DNA of 7,955 bases from Chloroflexota bacterium (GTDB taxonomy: Bacteria > Chloroflexota > UBA6077 > JACQUR01): the NCBI GenBank assembly GCA_016210245.1, contig JACQUR010000038.1:1-7955 (forward strand), read 5' to 3'. The notes beneath the pieces are model-generated. The model saw nothing but the letters and a program-made list of their open reading frames with translations, did not search any database and was not told the DNA's origin. Positions 5,456 through 7,955 of this stretch are shown piece by piece; within the stretch, counting starts at the first letter, position 1, and every line of letters starts with the position of its first letter. A program made the position numbers and the translations under genes.

Positions 5456-6403
5456 CAGCAGGTCCGAGGCGGCCGCCGTTCGCGCTCCCATGGGTGTAGA
5501 CGGCGCCGGGGCGAAGGGGAGCCGGACCATGGTGCCCTCCACGGACCTGGCCCCCAACGCCTCGCCCAGGGACAGGGGGAAGCCATTGGCGGTGCTGAGG
5601 TGGGCCAGTTCCAGGCGCACGTTGCCGATCTCTGTGGCGACGGCCAGCCGGCTGTCGTCCGCCAAGGCGAGGCCGCTTGAGCCCTCGACCCGCAGTCGTG
5701 CCTGCCGCAGCAGGGCAAGTCCTTGTGCGCCTCCCGCCAGGTCGCGCACCACGAAGCGCTGCACCAGGCGACCCGCCTCGGCGCTCAGCTCGAGGTCCAC
5801 GCCCGGGTAGATGTCCACGTAGCGTACCCCGCCCCAGACGGAGACGTCTGGGCGCCACCTGGCCGGGTCGTTGCCGAAGAAGTAGGAAACCACGGTATCG
5901 CGGCGGGTGATGCCCTCCATGCGAGGCCGCGGGTTGGCGCCGTCATAGGAGAGCTTGAGGTGGACGCCACGCCGGACCTCTCCCCCAGCCCCTCCCCTAC
6001 CAGGGGAGGGGTGCCGCCCCGGTCCCTGGCCGGCTCCCCCTTCCCTGGCAGGGAAGGGGGCCGGGGGGTTAGGTCCGGCTCCCGCGTCTCCCCTGGTCGG
6101 AGAAGAGCGCTCCACTACCATCACCCAGATCCCATCCTCCGCCAGATGCACCGTGCCCAGCAGGCCACGGACCTGGAAGCGGGCGCGGGGGTCGAACTGG
6201 CCGACGTTCTCGACGAACAGCGGGCCGCTGGAGGCGAGGGTCTTGCCTACCTGTTTGGGGTCGGGGGGGCGGGCGATGGGTGTGGGTGCGGGAGCCGCGC
6301 TGGCGCGGCTGCCCGTCAGGGGGAGCGGTACGCCTGCCAGGAGCGGCAGGACACCCACCAGGATAACCAGGGAGAGCCGGCGAAACCAGGGCGTTGGAGG
6401 CAC
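5096..6403 (-). CDS. N-terminal part of SBBP-repeat protein (fragment 1 of 3)
   Basis: A 435-aa frame starting at GTG 6403, with GAGGGGG just upstream and a textbook signal peptide right after it: basic MPPTPWFRR, a hydrophobic core from residue 10 to about 30, and likely cleavage after ASA (residues 34-36). Residues 60-100 and 147-210 are the conserved N-terminal domain of SBBP proteins. Residues 104-145, rich in Pro, Gly and Arg, are encoded by an inserted palindromic repeat and interrupt that domain. SBBP repeats 1 and 2 begin at residues 317 and 382 (YATFLGG). From about residue 413 the frame is wrong (ATSPPRRAPSTRR) until its stop at 5096, while the correct SBBP sequence continues in the next frame. 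If translated, the product would be secreted but lack three to four repeats, the linker and the C-terminal modules. Confidence 0.7.
   Translation of the reverse strand: MPPTPWFRRLSLVILVGVLPLLAGVPLPLTGSRASAAPAPTPIARPPDPKQVGKTLASSGPLFVENVGQFDPRARFQVRGLLGTVHLAEDGIWVMVVERSSPTRGDAGAGPNPPAPFPAREGGAGQGPGRHPSPGRGGAGGEVRRGVHLKLSYDGANPRPRMEGITRRDTVVSYFFGNDPARWRPDVSVWGGVRYVDIYPGVDLELSAEAGRLVQRFVVRDLAGGAQGLALLRQARLRVEGSSGLALADDSRLAVATEIGNVRLELAHLSTANGFPLSLGEALGARSVEGTMVRLPFAPAPSTPMGARTAAASDLLYATFLGGSDSDGASDIAVDAAGAAYVTGETRSTDFPTTAGVFDPSHNGDRDVFVAKLNPTGSGLEYATFLGGSGRDRVSRIAVDGAGSAYLIGFTPSATSPPRRAPSTRRSTAARPTPS
5974..6077. repeat. REPIN-like double palindrome (family D) inserted in coding sequence
   Basis: The ends are inverted (GGACCT at 5974-5979 and AGGTCC at 6071-6076, with further imperfect pairing inward). 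Inside are two hairpins: CCCCTCCCCT 5989-5998 with 6002-6011, and CCCCCTTCCCT 6036-6046 with 6050-6060, each with a three-base loop. This is two inverted copies of a REP-like unit. On the minus strand it is translated in frame as a Pro/Gly/Arg-rich insert (for example NPPAPFPAREGGAG) between VMVVE and GVHLKLSYDGANP of the SBBP protein's N-terminal domain. Confidence 0.75.
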
Positions 6404-6746
6404 GTCCCCCTCGCATGGCCGCGGTGGAGCCGCCCGGGGGCTGCTTGAGTCGCGAACGGACGGCCATCACCGCGCAAACAAGTACCGGCCAGGTCGCGAT
6501 GACTCAGCCGGTTTCGCCATTTGCTCCCTCCGACGCATCGGCGACCATTGCTGGCGCGCCGGAGGTCAGCGCGTCCGAGTCGACGCTATTGTACTCCGAA
6601 ACACGGCTGTGTGGATACACGTTCAAGAAGTAGTGAGCCCCCGATTCCTGTGAACATGGGGTGCCCTATGCCTGGAGTTGAAGGCCCGTTGAGGCGACGT
6701 GCCGTGCTGGCTTGTGACGTGCTGAGGAGGCGACCCTGGCGTATCG
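6404..6746. other. Region without a recognisable gene between divergent genes
   Basis: Several frames are open here, but none shows familiar motifs or a convincing ribosome binding site. On the minus strand a TACAAT box (6593-6588) could serve the secreted-protein gene about 185 bases downstream, but no -35 is found at proper spacing. No RNA gene, strong hairpin or repeat was recognised. Confidence 0.5.
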
Positions 6747-6770
6747 TGTTACAATGGCTCCGATAGGTGA
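6747..6770 (+). promoter_or_regulatory. Extended -10 promoter and Shine-Dalgarno for the 6777 ORF
   Basis: TGTTACAAT (6747-6755) is a strong extended -10. AGGTGA (6765-6770) is a good Shine-Dalgarno six bases before the ATG at 6777. No clear -35 is visible, as is common with an extended -10. The leader would be about 14 bases. Confidence 0.5.
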
Positions 6771-6776
6771 GATGCG

Positions 6777-7031
6777 ATGAGTGTCGAGCATGTGAGTACA
6801 GCCGATGCCCAGATCGAGCACGCCCTCGCCGAACTGCGAGGGCTGATCCGCAGACGCTACCCCAGTGCCACCTTTGAAGTTGCCCGTGGCGATGATCCCG
6901 AAGGGGTCTACCTCGGGATCCACCATAGCCCTAGCGGAGGCCAGGAGGAGCGGGCACGAGCCGCCATTCGCATTCTTGGTCACTCGGCTACATGTGGCCG
7001 TAGACGTCTCCCCGGGGGCCGATGTCACTGA
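6777..7031 (+). pseudogene. Small conserved-looking ORF, probably truncated at its 3' end
   Basis: The frame encodes 84 aa with a well-placed start (AGGTGA six bases upstream of ATG 6777). Residues 5-46 (ADAQIEHALAELRGLIRRRY, then PSATFEVARGDDPEGVYL) resemble, from memory, a family of small uncharacterised proteins of about 85-100 aa whose C-terminal half should be an alpha/beta segment after GVYL. Here the sequence after residue 46 (GIHHSPSGGQEERARAAIRI) is unlike that. The last 44 bases overlap, tail to tail, the end of the RelE-type gene on the other strand. The simplest reading is that the original 3' half was lost when the toxin-antitoxin segment arrived or by deletion, and the frame now ends by chance. 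I do not know its function. An intact but divergent short protein is the alternative. Confidence 0.45.
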
Positions 7032-7251
7032 CGTCCACCCGCCTGGCCTCGTCGTCCACGGCGAAGATGATCCGCCAGCCGCCGACCCGAGCCGCCCGCC
7101 GCCCGGAGAGCCCCTCCAGAGGCTTGGTGTGTGGGCCGTAGGGATCTTCGGCGATCTGTTGGAGGCGCCGAAGCATGCGCTCCTGGATCGGGCGAGGGAG
7201 CCGCTGGAGGTAGCGCTCAGCCTGTCGGGCGATGCGGACCTGGTAGCTCAC
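6988..7251 (-). CDS. RelE/ParE-family toxin
   Basis: An 87-aa protein with the RelE/ParE fold signature: YQVRIARQAERYLQRLPR (3-20) for the first strand and helix, AEDPYGPHTKPLEG (34-47) in the connecting loop, ARVGGWRIIFAVDDEAR (54-70) for the central strands, and VDVSDIGPRGDVYG (72-85) at the end. Family members either cut mRNA on the ribosome (RelE) or inhibit gyrase (ParE). The Arg and Tyr residues near the C-terminus (Arg80, Tyr84) fit the RelE/YoeB/YafQ side, but the class is not certain. The start is GTG 7251, overlapping the antitoxin stop in a GTGA, which points to translational coupling. Its 3' end overlaps the convergent 6777 ORF. Confidence 0.85.
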   Translation of the reverse strand: MSYQVRIARQAERYLQRLPRPIQERMLRRLQQIAEDPYGPHTKPLEGLSGRRAARVGGWRIIFAVDDEARRVDVSDIGPRGDVYGHM

Positions 7252-7454
7252 GCGCGGAACTGGCGCTGGAGATCGTCAAGCGTGATGTACTCGCCCCGCT
7301 CGATCTCCGCCTCGCCCGCATGGACGCGGGCAATCTCCTCGTCGGTCAACCCCTCGCGCCCCGCCAGCAGCCACTGCAGGTAATCGAGCGCCTCACACGC
7401 ATCTTCATCGCCCAGCGTATCCACCAGGCGGTGCAGCTCTTCTTTCACCGTCAC
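7248..7454 (-). CDS. RelB-like antitoxin
   Basis: A 68-aa acidic protein directly upstream of, and overlapping by four bases, the RelE/ParE-type toxin gene. The C-terminal half (LTDEEIARVHAGEAEIERGE, residues 36-55, then YITLDDLQRQF) is a familiar antitoxin tail that wraps its toxin. The N-terminal half (EELHRLVDTLGDEDACEALD, 5-24) is predicted helical, with no clear ribbon-helix-helix or Phd motif. The start GTG 7454 follows AGGAGG (7470-7465) with a 10-base spacer; a second GTG two codons later is too far from it. It probably neutralises the toxin and helps repress the pair from its own promoter. Confidence 0.8.
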   Translation of the reverse strand: MTVKEELHRLVDTLGDEDACEALDYLQWLLAGREGLTDEEIARVHAGEAEIERGEYITLDDLQRQFRA

Positions 7455-7510
7455 GATAGCTCAGCCTCCTCTGCGCCTGGCATCGCGCGCTGCGCCTTCA
7501 GCCTGGTTCA

Positions 7511-7540
7511 AACATAGCACTGAGCATCGCAGATGAGCAA
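7511..7540 (-). promoter_or_regulatory. Candidate promoter of the RelB/RelE-type pair
   Basis: On the minus strand, TGCTATGTT (7519-7511) is an extended -10. TTGCTC (7540-7535) lies 18 bases upstream as a partial -35. It ends about 56 bases before the antitoxin start. No clear palindromic operator was seen, so this is a weak call. Confidence 0.35.
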
Positions 7541-7613
7541 AGCGCGTCCACACCAGCCCGGGAGACCGCGAGAATGAGAGTGATGGTTTTCACTCCGACA
7601 GGCTGCCAGCAGA

Positions 7614-7655
7614 TCACTCCAGCCACGTCAGCTTTGCGGCATTGCCCCGGATCAT
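7614..7655 (-). pseudogene. Relic of the last 13 codons of an amidohydrolase paralogue
   Basis: The minus-strand frame reads MIRGNAAKLTWLE then stop. It closely copies MIRDNPAKLMWLE, encoded at 7723-7685 in the gene just upstream: about 30 of 39 bases are identical by hand count, 68 bases apart. It is in a different frame and overlaps that gene's stop codon. This looks like the surviving 3' end of a tandem duplicate whose body was deleted. Confidence 0.65.
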
Positions 7656-7955
7656 CGGACCCCGATCCAGGGGTCCTCCCATGCTTCTAGCCACATCAGC
7701 TTCGCCGGGTTGTCGCGGATCATGGTGGTGATCTCCTTGCGGCTGATGCCGAAGCCCAGCAGCGCGCGGATGAAGATGCGCATGCCGTCGATGGACTTGA
7801 CGTGCAGCACCTGGCCGAAGTCGCTGCCGATGATGCAGCGCTCGGCCCCGATCGCCTTGATGGTCCGGATGGTGTCCATCGGGTCGCACACCGGCTGGTA
7901 GAGGCTGGGGATCATCGGCTGGCTATACGTACCCACGTACACCCCCAGATCGGCC
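7652..7955 (-). CDS. C-terminal part of an amidohydrolase-like protein (possibly DUF6282)
   Basis: About 100 codons are visible. The frame is open to the window edge, so the 5' part lies outside, and the GTG at 7942 is not the real start. Visible motifs are MDTIRTIKAIGAERCIIGSD (about residues 26-45 of the visible part), FGQVLHVKSIDGMRIFIRAL and the terminal GISRKEITTMIRDNPAKLMW. GSD after a strand is the usual position of the last metal-binding Asp in amidohydrolase-type TIM barrels. The ending EIxxMIRDNPAKLxxL is typical of amidohydrolases and, from memory, close to DUF6282 proteins. The last ten residues (AWEDPWIGVR) look like an extra tail, since the downstream relic stops right after WLE. 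Substrate unknown; a role with the hydrolase/oxidoreductase genes at 121-2712 is inference only. Confidence 0.65.
   Translation of the reverse strand, partial: ADLGVYVGTYSQPMIPSLYQPVCDPMDTIRTIKAIGAERCIIGSDFGQVLHVKSIDGMRIFIRALLGFGISRKEITTMIRDNPAKLMWLEAWEDPWIGVR

Larger units (their letters stand above)
3703..6403 (-). pseudogene. Secreted SBBP-repeat / IPT-TIG / dockerin-like protein, split by two frame changes
   Basis: Three consecutive minus-strand frames together encode one recognisable protein of roughly 890 aa. In order: signal peptide; the N-terminal domain that precedes SBBP repeats (FVENVGQFDPRARF, then VSYFFGNDPARW and GVRYVDIYPGVDLEL); five full SBBP repeats and one partial; a TPTATPT-type linker; an IPT/TIG domain; and two dockerin-like repeats. 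Frame change 1 is near 5164-5172, at a five-G run, where TPSGDFP lacks one base. Frame change 2 is near 4482-4490, where VVKLN of repeat 5 runs straight into STDFPTT of repeat 6, so most of a repeat is missing as well as one base. Function: such proteins are exported and likely bind surface or matrix partners; the ligand is unknown. Site 1 could be an assembly or sequencing error. Site 2 looks like a real recombination deletion between repeats. Confidence 0.75.

Noticed and set aside
6394..6766. Plus-strand small ORFs upstream of the 6777 gene
   Set aside because: No familiar motif, no convincing ribosome binding site, and partly antisense to the signal-peptide region of the secreted-protein gene.
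7578..7595. Terminator hairpin GAGTGA...TCACTC downstream of the amidohydrolase relic
   Set aside because: Only six base pairs with a six-base loop and no T-run on the minus strand, so too weak to call.

Overview
This GC-rich window contains no rRNA, tRNA or universal marker gene, so the host can only be guessed. The gene families (RutB-like cysteine hydrolases, a luciferase-like monooxygenase, a SBBP/dockerin secreted protein, PIN and RelE toxins) and the dense palindromic repeats are of the kind often met in uncultured Chloroflexota and similar environmental high-GC bacteria. That is an impression from memory, not a placement.

Region 1 (1-2712, + strand) is a likely catabolic block. It holds two tandem isochorismatase-fold hydrolases of equal length (121-762 and 917-1558; about 83% identical by hand count) and an LLM-class flavin/F420-dependent oxidoreductase (1717-2712). 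A long perfect or near-perfect hairpin ends 42-48 bases before each of the three start codons. At the far end of the window (minus strand, 7652-7955) lies the C-terminus of an amidohydrolase-like protein, possibly DUF6282, which could belong to the same kind of metabolism. A decayed copy of that protein's last 13 codons sits just downstream of it.

Region 2 (2793-3752) is a VapBC-type toxin-antitoxin pair. Nested inverted repeats overlap its extended -10 promoter. The toxin reading frame runs past the PIN domain into the remains of a DUF433 gene that is itself frameshifted.

Region 3 (3703-6403, - strand) is one large secreted protein gene, now in three reading frames. It encodes a signal peptide, the N-terminal domain typical of SBBP-repeat proteins, five to six SBBP repeats, a Pro/Thr linker, an IPT/TIG domain and two dockerin-like repeats. 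One dockerin-like repeat lies inside the IPT/TIG domain. A REPIN-like palindromic repeat is inserted in frame in the N-terminal domain.

Region 4 (6404-7454) has about 370 bases without a gene, a short conserved-looking ORF whose 3' half looks lost (6777-7031), and a RelB/RelE-type pair on the opposite strand (7454-6988), convergent with it.

Overall the window looks like an accessory zone: a small hydrolase/oxidoreductase cluster followed by toxin-antitoxin modules, gene remnants, and at least four unrelated families of palindromic repeats.
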